From NCBI GenBank assembly GCA_022592435.1, contig JABYQS010000012.1, positions 310,001 to 374,000 of the forward strand: a stretch of DNA of 64,000 nt, given 5' to 3'. The stretch is from Cerioporus squamosus. Its lineage: Eukaryota; Basidiomycota; Agaricomycetes; Polyporales; Polyporaceae. Numbering within the stretch: position 1 is the first letter of the stretch; each line of letters begins with the position of its first letter. Below, in pieces: positions 24,567 to 34,038 of this stretch. The notes beneath the pieces are model-generated. The model worked only from the letters and a program-made list of their open reading frames with translations. It ran no database searches and was not told where the DNA came from. Made by a program: the position numbers and the translations under genes.

Positions 24567-26034
24567 CGGTCGGATGTCAGCCTCATGTTCGACCACGGAC
24601 GAGTGCGGACTACGTGAGAGTCGCCTGTACACTGTCAGTGACCTCATCCTCTGCACCCAATGCCGCACAACTCACTCTTTCGGAGCTAAGTATCCAAACT
24701 AGCTCAGAGATATGCATGGATCATTTCCATCCGAACACTCTAGCCTGAGGAAGCCTGCTCATACTACCGGTGCTCGACTATTCGCGAACTGCGAGGTGAA
24801 CGCATGTCAGCTTCAAGCGCGAGCTTTCTACCGATATAGAGAGCCTAAAAATAGAGACAGAAAGAGTGAACTTGTGCGTCCTTGTGTATATTCGGCGACA
24901 TGCTCTCTGTCTGCCCATAAACTTGCCTGCGTCAGCTTCTGCCAACCACAACGTACGGAAGGTATGCGCACCTTCGACAACGCAATCGTAGCAAAGCGCC
25001 TGCATGTCCACAGACTAGCGTCAATGAAGTTTTGCTGGGAGTGCCAAATTCACGGTCGCGGTTGGCGAGTTTCCTGGCAGACGGAGACCGAAGTTGGACA
25101 GTCCACTACGGCGGTGCATGGGCAAACCATATACTCCATCTATAGGTGCTAAGGCTGGCTTCATCTATGGTGTGAGACTCTCGAGCCGTAGTACAAGTGT
25201 AGTCAGAAGACACATGTGTGGATGTGGTCGGATGGTGGTTGATAGTGGCATTGAAGTTGCTGGCGTCGGCGAAGGAGGGAGACGCCAGTCGGCCGTTGCC
25301 GAGGCGTCGCTACATGACAGCAACGCAGCAAACCTTGTCCTTCAACCGCTTCTTTCTGCTTAACCACCTTCAGTGCCTCGTGAAAAAGCCAGGCGAAGCT
25401 GTCCTACCTCTACACGGAACACGACGAATGAGTGAACGAGCATGAGACGTGCACGCAGCAGCGATCTCGATGCTTGGATCGCGGAGTTGCGGGGTGTGAA
25501 TGCGTCCGAAACGGCCACTTCGCCCTCTGTGCCCCGTCGTCGGTCTTCCTCCGTTCATATGCTCATCTAGACTTGCTGACTTGCTGCACAGGACACTGTC
25601 ACATATGCCAGTCGGAACCCCGGAGCTGACAAGGGAGCGGGCGAGGATGACGCGTGTCCTCAAGGCGCTGCTTCCTCGGGCGTCTGCAAAGCGCTATCAA
25701 GTCAAATCGCCGCCCGTCCGCTTTGCATCCTTATGTCGCAGGGCGTCTGCAAAGCGTTATCAACGTGCTAGCGTCCGTGTCGCTTTGCCGGCTACCGCAA
25801 AAGGAAGTCCACGCCTCCGTACGCTTTGACTTAGGGCGAGCGACGCTTTGCAGACGCCGCCGCCGAGTGGCAGCTTTGTCGGGCCAGAGGAGGATAAAAT
25901 GGGGGCCACGTCGGGCCTCAGGTCGTCATTCGACCTGCTCGAACCTCCCCCGCTTCCATCTCCTCTGCGACACCTGTCCAGCGACACCACCCATACCCCA
26001 TCCCGCGTAGCCACACCCCCACCCACCTCCCAAA
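24567..26034. other. Intergenic region entering the left repeat arm
   Basis: Up to about 25,240 no gene is seen. From there to 26,034 the sequence is nearly identical to the reverse complement of 57,965-58,765, including short open frames that are copied exactly; these are shadows of shared non-coding DNA rather than genes. Confidence 0.55.
25679..25858. promoter_or_regulatory. Cluster of CGCTTTG sites upstream of the left zinc-finger gene
   Basis: GGCGTCTGCAAAGCG occurs at 25679-25693 and 25742-25756 and inverted at 25844-25858. Additional CGCTTTG cores lie at 25719, 25781 and 25822. The first four cores are 31-32 bp apart, close to three helical turns. The cluster is 180-360 bp before the ATG and is conserved in the other arm. 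It may be a binding array for a transcription factor. Confidence 0.45.
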
Positions 26035-27194
26035 ATGTCCTTCTTCATGAACTCCGAGACCTTCTATGACCCCGCCCGGTGAGCATAGGTCTCATAAGTA
26101 CTCGGACACTGCCCTTTGACTGACGCGCAGCCAGCCTGGCCGATGCACCACTCGTGCAGGACTTCGCCCCAGAGATGCCGTCGACCATCGACTACAACGC
26201 ATTCTTCGGCTACGACACTTTCGTACAAGGCGAGGTTGCCCAAGACCAGTTCTGCATCGACAAGTTCCAGACTCTCTGTGAGCCTGGAACTAGCGGGCAG
26301 CCACCCTCTGGAGATTTCTACCCTCCTGCCAACCATTACTCGGCTGCGTTCTGCGCCTCGATGACTCAGGTCAACCCGACCTGCGTCCAGCCTTCGGTGT
26401 TCTCCGACCAGCTCGACGCGTGGCTCGCGTCTCAGGTGGACGAGCAACGCTCGCCTGGCCCTTCCGCAAACGCGGGTTCCCGACCTCGTCCGGCGGGAGT
26501 CGATACTATCCTGGTGATGCGCCGTCCAATGCACACGCTAGGTCAGTTCATGCCTGTTTCCAAGCGTATGAGCAGCTGGCTGACGCATGTTCGATTTCCG
26601 TATAGGACCGCGCGGCCGCCCAAGCGCAGGGTCGACGACTCGGACTACGAAGACGGCGCCGGACCGTCCTCCGACTGCTCCGAGTACGCTCCTCGTCGCC
26701 CGGCGAAGCGTCCTACGACCACGAAGAAGGCCGTACACCGACGCCTTCCCGAGTCCCTCCAGCCCATCCGGATCCAGCCGGCCACGCTCCCCCGCTGCCC
26801 ATTGCCCGGCTGCGGCCTCGTGCTCGAAGCGAAGGATTCTGCATGGCGCGGTCACTTCAAGCGGGCCCACCACGAGCTCTGCCTCACTGACGGCTGCACC
26901 GGCCTCTCCGTGTCGTGCAAGGCGAAGTGTCCGCTCCCCATCCCGGACTGTAAGTCGTGTGGCAGCGACGATAAGCACAAGCACAAGCATTCGCACGCGG
27001 CGCAAAGGGGCGCTGGCGGCGCGATGACGATCGAGAGCGTCGGGAGGCACCTGCTGAACGTGCACTTCAAGGTCGCGTACCGTTGTCCGCTGTGCGGTCT
27101 GCAGACCGAGTGGCGGGAGTCTGCGTGCGTGCGCCATATTCAGCGATGTGCGGAGAAGCATCCGAACCAGCGGAAAGGTTCTATGTCATCCTGA
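26035..27194 (+). CDS. Zinc-finger protein, left copy, open only with intron retained
   Basis: Exon 26035..26078 joins 26135 onward; read straight through to 27194 this gives 367 residues. The protein starts MSFFMNSETF, has an acidic and Pro-rich N-terminal half, a basic segment (RPPKRR, nuclear-localisation-like) and a C-terminal Cys/His-rich region: CPLPGCGLVLEAKDSAW with HFKRAHH, a Cys/His-rich linker with CKSC and an HKHKHKHSH run, then CPLCG with a distant H and C. This looks like two irregular C2H2-type fingers, so a nuclear DNA-binding role is plausible. Compared with the right-arm copy, one G is missing near 26,474 (GGG for GGGG). Removing the 64-nt intron 26542..26605 would then break the frame, while keeping it restores the frame. 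The family was not recognised. Confidence 0.75.
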
Positions 27195-27665
27195 TCGTAC
27201 CTTCTATCCACCCACTTCGCGTTCATCTGTCAGCCAGCCTCCTCTTGGGAGGCTCATGATATCGTCTCTTCCATCCTCCATTTTCTGCCTGTCTCCTCTC
27301 TGTCGATTTGCCACTTCGTTCTCACAGTGTTGTATTACTGAGCGGAATGATTGTCGCTGCGCGACGAACTTGTGGTGCATTCTTGCTAGGGAGAGATACA
27401 GTGCGCTGGGGAGAAGATACAGTATGCATTGTGGATGGTGAGATAAGTACATGGTGATCCAGAGCATGCGAGACAACGGAGACGACGTGCAGTATAGGTA
27501 TATGGAGCGAATGAGCGTAGGGTATGAGATGCCCCTGAATATCATGCCTACCTGTCTACGACCTGCGTCGACGGATAACGGAGTGGGGGAGTGGTATGTC
27601 AAGTGAGATGAAAGTGGAGGATAGCCGAAACCATGTCCGAGCTAGTAGGAGGGAGTCCTTCAGTC
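27195..27665. other. Shared 3' region between zinc-finger and kinase genes
   Basis: Between two convergent stops. It is repeated in inverted form at about 56,116-56,800; part of it (about 27,460-27,640) is also repeated directly at 29,760-29,945, downstream of the next kinase. No coding signal. Confidence 0.5.
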
Positions 27666-29467
27666 CTAGTCCTCCTCCTCCACTTCGTCGATCGGTACCG
27701 GAGAGCCAAGAAGACCCTTGAGGCGCTTGCTGTCTCTCCCTCCCTGGCTCCCGCTCTTGCGCTTGGGGTCGACCACTGTTGGCTCTCCAGACTTCGAGGT
27801 CGTCGAAGTCCGCGAGCCGGTGTGCCTGGAACCCGTCTGAGTGTTTACGGTCTTGTTCTTGTCGACGGGAGGCTGAGCCTCTGTCGGGCGCAAGTTGTCC
27901 GGATCCAGAGGAATGTCCTTGTGGCGGTGATCGACGAGGTACTGGAGGATGAGACGCTGCATAGCCTCGTGGAGGTGATCGTCCGGAGGCCTGGGGGTCC
28001 AGTACTCATACTCCGGCGCGACTTGCTTGCGGATATCGTAGAGGAGTCGGGCAACATCGCGCATCTCGGGATGGAAGTACCGCGCCCAAGGCAACGGCCC
28101 TAGATAGAAGATGCTTTCCCGTTGGTCCTCAAACTCGGCGGGGTCGTCAGGAATCTCGTGATCGTGCAGCTTCTTCCAAAGCTCAGCCACCTTCTTGGGT
28201 GCCCATGACTCTCGGGTACCAGACACCGGCTGGGCACGAAGGAGGGCGGCAAGCATCGTCCAAAAGATGGACTCTGCATCATGACATGGGCGGTGAACAA
28301 ACGCGGGGAGGGGATCAGGATGAGTGGATGGTGGGATAGCGCCGTGACAAGTGAACGGGTTCTTCTCTGCGAAACGGTCGTAGCGCGATTGTCCGTAAGC
28401 CTGCACGTATAGGAGTTTGGCTTCTCCAGTCAAAGTCGGCATTGGAACACCCCTGAGGCTGTGTTCATGTTCGCGGGGCTGCCCGATACACACGCTACGA
28501 GCGATGTACAGGGGCGTTCCCTAGGTAATGGTTTAGAAGATGATTGCAACGATGTGCCAAATATTCTTACAGTACGATTTGCCAGATTCTTGTCCTCAAC
28601 CATAGGTCTTGCGTCCAAAATCGCGGCATTGTCGACATCGATCATCAGACATTCCATGGTACGTTTCTCAAGAGGTCTACAGGGATGTAAGCAAGAGTGA
28701 CGGCGACCACTGAGCTTAACCTCACCGAAGGGAGCCGCGTTGCTCTCTAGGTCTGTGTGAACGTTAAGCAGTGCCACCTTATTGTAACTGAGGCGAACTC
28801 ACCGTAGACGTCTATTCATGACATCCTCAATGAAGAAGGGGACGCTCTCGGAGACGTACCCCTCCTCGGGCTTCGGGGAAGGCGAGTTGTCGGAGATGCT
28901 TTGCGCGATCATATCTGGGGCCAAGGCAATACACTTTTGGTAGGCGATCCGATGAGCTGTTGTTTGATCAAAATCAAACTAGTCGTCAATGCATGCAAAC
29001 TCCCCAGTAGTTGAGGGGAAGTTACCCTCTGACACGTCGTGTATTGTCTTCAGTAGATCATTGACGGACCTCGCCGTAAATAGCTGTTCAAGGGCACAGC
29101 TGCCATACGTAAGTCGCAGATTAATGGCCTGTTCATCTTCCGCGCAGAGTCTAAGTGCATTCGTCTGGACAAACTCTACAGGCACTCCTGGAGGAACATC
29201 GCAACCTCCAGGTGTAGGCCCAAAACCGAACAGGGACCTGTCAGTGGCACGCCGCCACTGGCTGGGCTCCTTGATGACAAACGCGCAGGCCGGCTTTTCG
29301 CATATATAGAGAACTGACACAAGCATACTGTGTGTCGCGTCGACGTACGTCACAGTCTCTGATGCAGAGTCGTCGCCGAACCTGGACCCCGCCGTAGAAC
29401 CGCCGTGTGCCAGTCCTCCTTCCGAGACGACTATCACTGGCATCTTCGTGAAGCAAGAACAGACCAA
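27666..29467 (-). CDS. FunK1-family kinase-like protein lacking the catalytic loop (pseudokinase, N-truncated)
   Basis: Exons 29467..29026, 28956..28803, 28676..28571 and 28520..27666 keep one frame (518 residues). The second and third exons have exactly the lengths of those in the neighbouring active-looking kinase, and the C-terminal half (LYIARSV, FVHRPCHDAESIFWT, YEYWTPRPPDDHLHEAMQ) is clearly FunK1. The segment that should read LHRDMSMYN reads LAPDMIAQS, so the HRD Arg/His and the Mg-binding Asn are gone. The N-terminal 250 or so residues found in the neighbour are absent; the N-lobe keeps a candidate ATP Lys in FVIKEPS but is strongly diverged. The C-terminal tail is Lys/Arg/Ser-rich (VDPKRKSGSQGGRDSKRLK) and may be nuclear. 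It is either a pseudokinase or a decaying gene. The start codon is uncertain. Confidence 0.75.
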
Positions 29468-30008
29468 TATAGAGCCAATGCCAGTAGCAACTCAGGAGTT
29501 TCAGACCCAGATAGTAGTAGTGACGAGTTGGTGGTTGCGAACAACAAGTTCAGCGTGCGACTCGCTCAGCAACCATGGTGCACAGCCACCGCTGCCTAGA
29601 CCCCTCACCGTACTACTTACTTATCATGATTAGGCGCAGACTTCGTGGTTCGTCTCCCAAGTGGGTGAGTAGTCTACAGGCAACCAGCATCATGAGGTCC
29701 GTATATAATGAGTAACTGGCATAACATCGGGTCAAACACGATAACAGGAAGGGAACGAGGTATTGCAGCCGAACCAGAGCATGCGATATAACGGAGGCGA
29801 CGTGCGGTATGGGCTCTACGGAGTGAATGAGTGCAAGGTATGTGATGTCCGTGGATATCATGCCTGGCTGTCAGCGGCCAGCGTTGACAGATAACGAGGA
29901 TAAAGAAGAAGTGCCAGTGGTATGTCAATTAAGAGATAGAGCATGGCCGACACTACGTGAGTGTCACGCTGTGCGGAAAGCGAGAGTTCTTCACTCCCAC
30001 TCCGAGTC
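29468..30008. other. Spacer between tandem kinase units
   Basis: Contains the 3' flank of the upstream kinase (similar to 27,460-27,640) and unique sequence before the truncated kinase. No gene seen. Confidence 0.45.
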
Positions 30009-32864
30009 CTACTGTCGCCCCTCATCCTCTTCGTTGATCGATAACGGAGAGCCTGAAAGACCCTTGAGACGCTTGCTGCCTCGCCCACCCTGGCTCCCAC
30101 TCTTGCGCTTCGGGTCAACCACAATCGGCTCTCGAGACCTCGAAATCGCCGATGGCCGCGAGCCGGTGTCCCGGTGACCCGTAGAGGGACCTGCAACAAG
30201 GGGAGCCTTGGAGCCGCTGGTTCGATTGGCATTTGCAGACTTGAACTTGCCAGACCTCTGTGCGCTCGAACGTGTGCCCGTACCCCGTCGCCCGTTTCGG
30301 GTCCCTCTGCTACCGCTCGCCTTGGTCGAGGCCGGTGTGCTCTCGGTCTTGTGCTTGTTCGTATCCTTCTGCGGCTGCGTCGGTCGCTCCTGGTCTGGGT
30401 CGAGAGGGATGTCCTTGTCGCGGTGGTCGACGAGATACTGGAGTATAAGACGCTGCACGGCCTCGTGAAGGTGATCGTCCGGAGGCCTGGGGGTCCAATA
30501 TTCGTACTCGGGGGCGATCTGCCGGCTAATTCGGAAAAGGAGATAGGCGACATCCCGCATTTCGGGGTAAAAATGCTGCTCCCAGTGATCATCTCCCATC
30601 ATGAGGATACCATCGCGCTTGTCACGATAGCGGTCTGGTTGATCAGGAATGACGTGCTCATGGAGATTCTCCCACAGCTCGGCCACCAGCGCGGAGGCAT
30701 GTGGCTCCGGCTCAGCAGACTTCGGCTGGGCAAGTAGGAGCGCTGCGAGCATTGTCCAGAAGATAGACTCGACGTCATGGCAGGGGCGGTGAACAAAGGA
30801 GGGAAGAGGGTCAGGCCGGTCGTCCGGAGGATTACCGCCGTGGAAAGTGTAGGGGACCTTGTCCGTGAATCGATCATAGCGTGCTTGTCCGTGAGCCTTC
30901 ACGTAGAGGAGCTCAGCTTCTCCTGTCAAAGTAGGCATTCGAATACCTCTGAGACTCAGCGCGTTGTTTTGGGGCTTCCCAACACACACGCTGCGAGCGA
31001 TGTACATCGGCGTTCCCTGCAATACAGCTCAGAAATGAAGGGGACGTGGCGACAGATTTTCTTACCGTACGATTTGCCAGATCCTTTTCCTCGTCCATGG
31101 GTCTCCCGCGCAGAATGGCGGAGTTGTCTGCATCGAGCATCAGACATGCCGTTGTACGATCCTCAAGGGGTCTACACGCTCGTCAGCAGAGGCCGCGGTG
31201 ACTAACTCGGAAGTTCGAACTCACCGAATAGATCCGTCGAGAACGTCTTGGATGGAAAGAGGAGCGTCCTTGAAGACAGGCCTTCCCTTCACCTTCGCCC
31301 AGCGCGGATACATGAGTATGTTGTACATGCTCATGTCGCGATGCAGAACGTGTCGCTTGAGGTAGATGGTACGGTGAACTGTGAGACGTAATGATCAGCT
31401 ACTCGCAACAAACACAGACTGTACGAGAGCTCACCTTCCAACACGTCGTAAAATGCCTTTAGCAAGTCGTTGACCGACCTCGCTTCTCGAAGACTCTCGC
31501 CGTCATCGAGAAATGCAAGCCGCACCTTGCGTCTCACGTCGTCGCCAGACCCGATCTCGAGAAGCTTGCCTCCTGTACGTACGTACTCCCAGTCCTTGAG
31601 CCGCACGACACCCGGTATATCCCCCTCCGCGTGGATATGCTTGAGGACTTCCTCCTCCTTGAAGCGACGTCCGTCGTGACGATATGTCTCCTTGAAGATG
31701 AGTTGGCCATCGAGCCCACTACTGGCACGAAAGACTGTAGTGCGTCGACCCCATGGATCGCCGACAAAGACGAAGTGTCCTTTGTAGACCGTGTTCTTGA
31801 ACTTGATGTTCCAGGAGGGTAGACCTTCAGAGTCTACGGGTGCGTTCCAGCGTACAGTGTCGTCGTCTAGGAAATGGTCGTCCAGAGGATCGTAGAAAGA
31901 GTAGATATACGCGAAGAGGAGGTCAAGGTCGTCCCAGGGAGTCTGCTTGGAGGCGACGACACCGTTCGGAGACGAGAGGATGATCTGATACCACCGCGCG
32001 TTGAAGTTAAGGCCAAAGACCATAGGGTGGTCCGGACGAGCTTGTTGATGGCGGTACGCATAGCTCGCCGCTTGCGCGCGACCACCCCCTCTAGTCTTCG
32101 ACTTGGCCTCGACAATACTGACAACACGGTGGTGAGGAACGTTCGAGTAGACGCCATCGGATTTCTGGGTGAAGTCGGTGGGGTTGAACACAGCCAGAAG
32201 GTCTGGTGCGTCCTTAACATTGCAGAGGACATCGGTGGGAAAGTGGGTAGGTGCAGAAGCGTGATGGTCGATGAAGGTGAGGGGAGTGTCGAGCTCGCCG
32301 TTCAGGTACTTGTGCCTTTCAAGCAACTTTTGCTTCAGAGGAGTGCCATCAATGAGGTCTACGCAGAGAGTAAGAGCAGTCAACAATGGGAGAAAAGAGA
32401 TGCAGTTAATGACGACGCACCGAAGAACTTCTCGCTGATCATCGTCAAAGCCTCGCCGGCTGGCTTGTACATGGAGAACTCATCCTCGGCATCACGAATA
32501 TCGTCCAAGTTCGACTGAATGTCTTGGAGAGCTGAGATAGCTGGCGGTGTTTTGAAGTGATTCTTCAGGAAGTCGTGATCGACCGCGTCGCTGGCGGCCT
32601 CTGGGAATCCTGAGATGGACTTCCGATCAGAGGGTTGGGCGTGACAGGGTTTCATCGGAGAATGAAAAATAGAAGAGACATACCACTCACGCCAGTCGTG
32701 GATGGTCCGGAGCTATCGCCGTGAGTCTCCTCAGCCCGCAAAGGGGCAGGAGAAGGGGTACGCGGAGGCTCGTAGGACGACATCGGAGGACTGCGTGAGC
32801 TTGGGTTCACGACAGCCCTCTCGCTGGGGTTCTTATACTTGCGGGCCTGTGTTCGGAGTTTCAT
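30009..32864 (-). CDS. FunK1 fungal-type protein kinase (left arm, apparently intact)
   Basis: Exons 32864..32684, 32609..32421, 32358..31435, 31378..31225, 31171..31066 and 31016..30009; 853 residues. Residues about 1-290 are the N-terminal part typical of FunK1 proteins (DAPDLLAVFNPTDF, VVSIVEAK, RHQQARPDHP). The kinase domain follows: Gly-loop region near FVGDPWGRRTTVF, candidate VAIK Lys in LIFKETY, catalytic loop LHRDMSMYN near residue 445, and the Mg motif as DAD in LMLDADNSA rather than DFG. The FunK1 C-lobe then has GTPMYIARSV and FVHRPCHDVESIFW. The last 150 or so residues are Ser/Arg/Lys-rich and ended by VDPKRKSGSQGG, suggesting nuclear location. FunK1 kinases are a family expanded in mushroom-forming fungi; substrates are mostly unknown. 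Confidence 0.9.
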
Positions 32865-34038
32865 TTTGAGATGAATCGAGGCCGCTTTGCGGCAGGAGAT
32901 GAGGTGGTTGCAGACGTGGTTGAGGGTGCTGGTACAAGTTCGTGATTGTTCGAACTCCCGCTTAGGGAATGGGCGCCTGTTATGTTCTTTGTACACAGCC
33001 ACCGCCGAAGCTCAGTCATGCATCATGGCCCGTTGCCTGCGGGGCCATTCCGCCGCGTGCTCTCTCTTCGTCGACTTTGCCACTCTCTTGAACATGTATC
33101 AGGCTATCTCAGTGCACTATATGTCTCTAATTCTCAGTCTAAGGCTGGGAAGTGACCTCTATCGCCTGGCCGACACTGTCAAACGGCCACTGTCACACGT
33201 GAGTAATGCCATATCTACACGACTCGGAGCAAAAGCGTCCCATCAACGCGACCATAGCATCTTTTTCGGGCCGCAAACTCGGCCACGGATGTGACTCGTA
33301 ACCCTCACGGTTGCATCAAGCACTGACAAAGGACGGGGTATGGCTGCCATACGTCATTGTCTCCGCAACTTGGGCGGTTGAACAGCCTCTGCGGAGGCTG
33401 CTGCCTCCGCAGTTGTGGGTTGGCCACGACGCCCAGAACACCGCGATGGTTGCGGTACCGTAAAGAAGCTGAGTTGACGCCACGATTATGGGCACAATCA
33501 TGGCGTCTGGGCATGCGCAAACCTCCCCTCCGCAGTTGACTCACCAAACTGCCAGGTTCTCATCCCAGATTTGTCCGAAACCATGGGCTACCCGAGTCCG
33601 AACTGATGATTCACGACATTTATTGGCTGAGCAGGAGAGCGGACTGGATGCGTACGAGACGTTGTCCCGGTACATGCTGAAGGGAAGTCGAAGACAATCA
33701 CACAGTGCGAAGGAATCGACACAGATAGAAGACTTCGGGGATCGTAACGAAACGTCGATAGTCACAGACGTACGCACCAATAACACCATGCTCTGCGAAC
33801 TTGACCCCAGGGTCGGGTACAGCAGGAAATCAATACATTAAGCAGATGTAGTATCTACAGTACATTGTGTGACGACCATGCGCAATAAGTCTCCGTATGA
33901 ATGTCCATCCTGTCCCAGCCCGAGATCCAACGCATCGAGCTTCCTGCCCAGACGGCTTGGGCGCTAATAGCCGACCGCCGTGTGGTGAGCGGGAAGCAAC
34001 GTCGGGGCGACAATGATTGAATAGCCCAGGTAAGTGAA
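32865..34038. other. Upstream region of the left kinase and inner edge of the repeat
   Basis: 32,865-33,590 is repeated inverted at about 51,824-52,547 with many small differences; frames in it are not conserved as protein, so it is probably promoter. 33,591-34,038 is unique and lies after the RTF1 stop. No gene recognised. Confidence 0.5.

Larger units (their letters stand above)
25240..33590. repeat. Left arm of a large inverted duplication
   Basis: Contains, from outside in, zinc-finger promoter and gene, a FunK1 pseudokinase, a FunK1 kinase and its upstream region. The same blocks occur in reverse order and orientation at 51,824-58,765. Outer blocks are nearly identical between arms; kinase blocks are more diverged. 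The arm is longer than its partner because of an extra tandem kinase unit. Edges are estimates from visual comparison. Confidence 0.85.

Noticed and set aside
25654..26026. Short frames (88-118 codons) identical in both repeat arms
   Set aside because: Conservation is that of the whole DNA block, including clear promoter sequence; they overlap each other on both strands and have no motif.
33028..33294. Frame shared between the arms upstream of the FunK1 genes
   Set aside because: The two arms differ by indels that are not multiples of three, so the frame is not conserved as protein.
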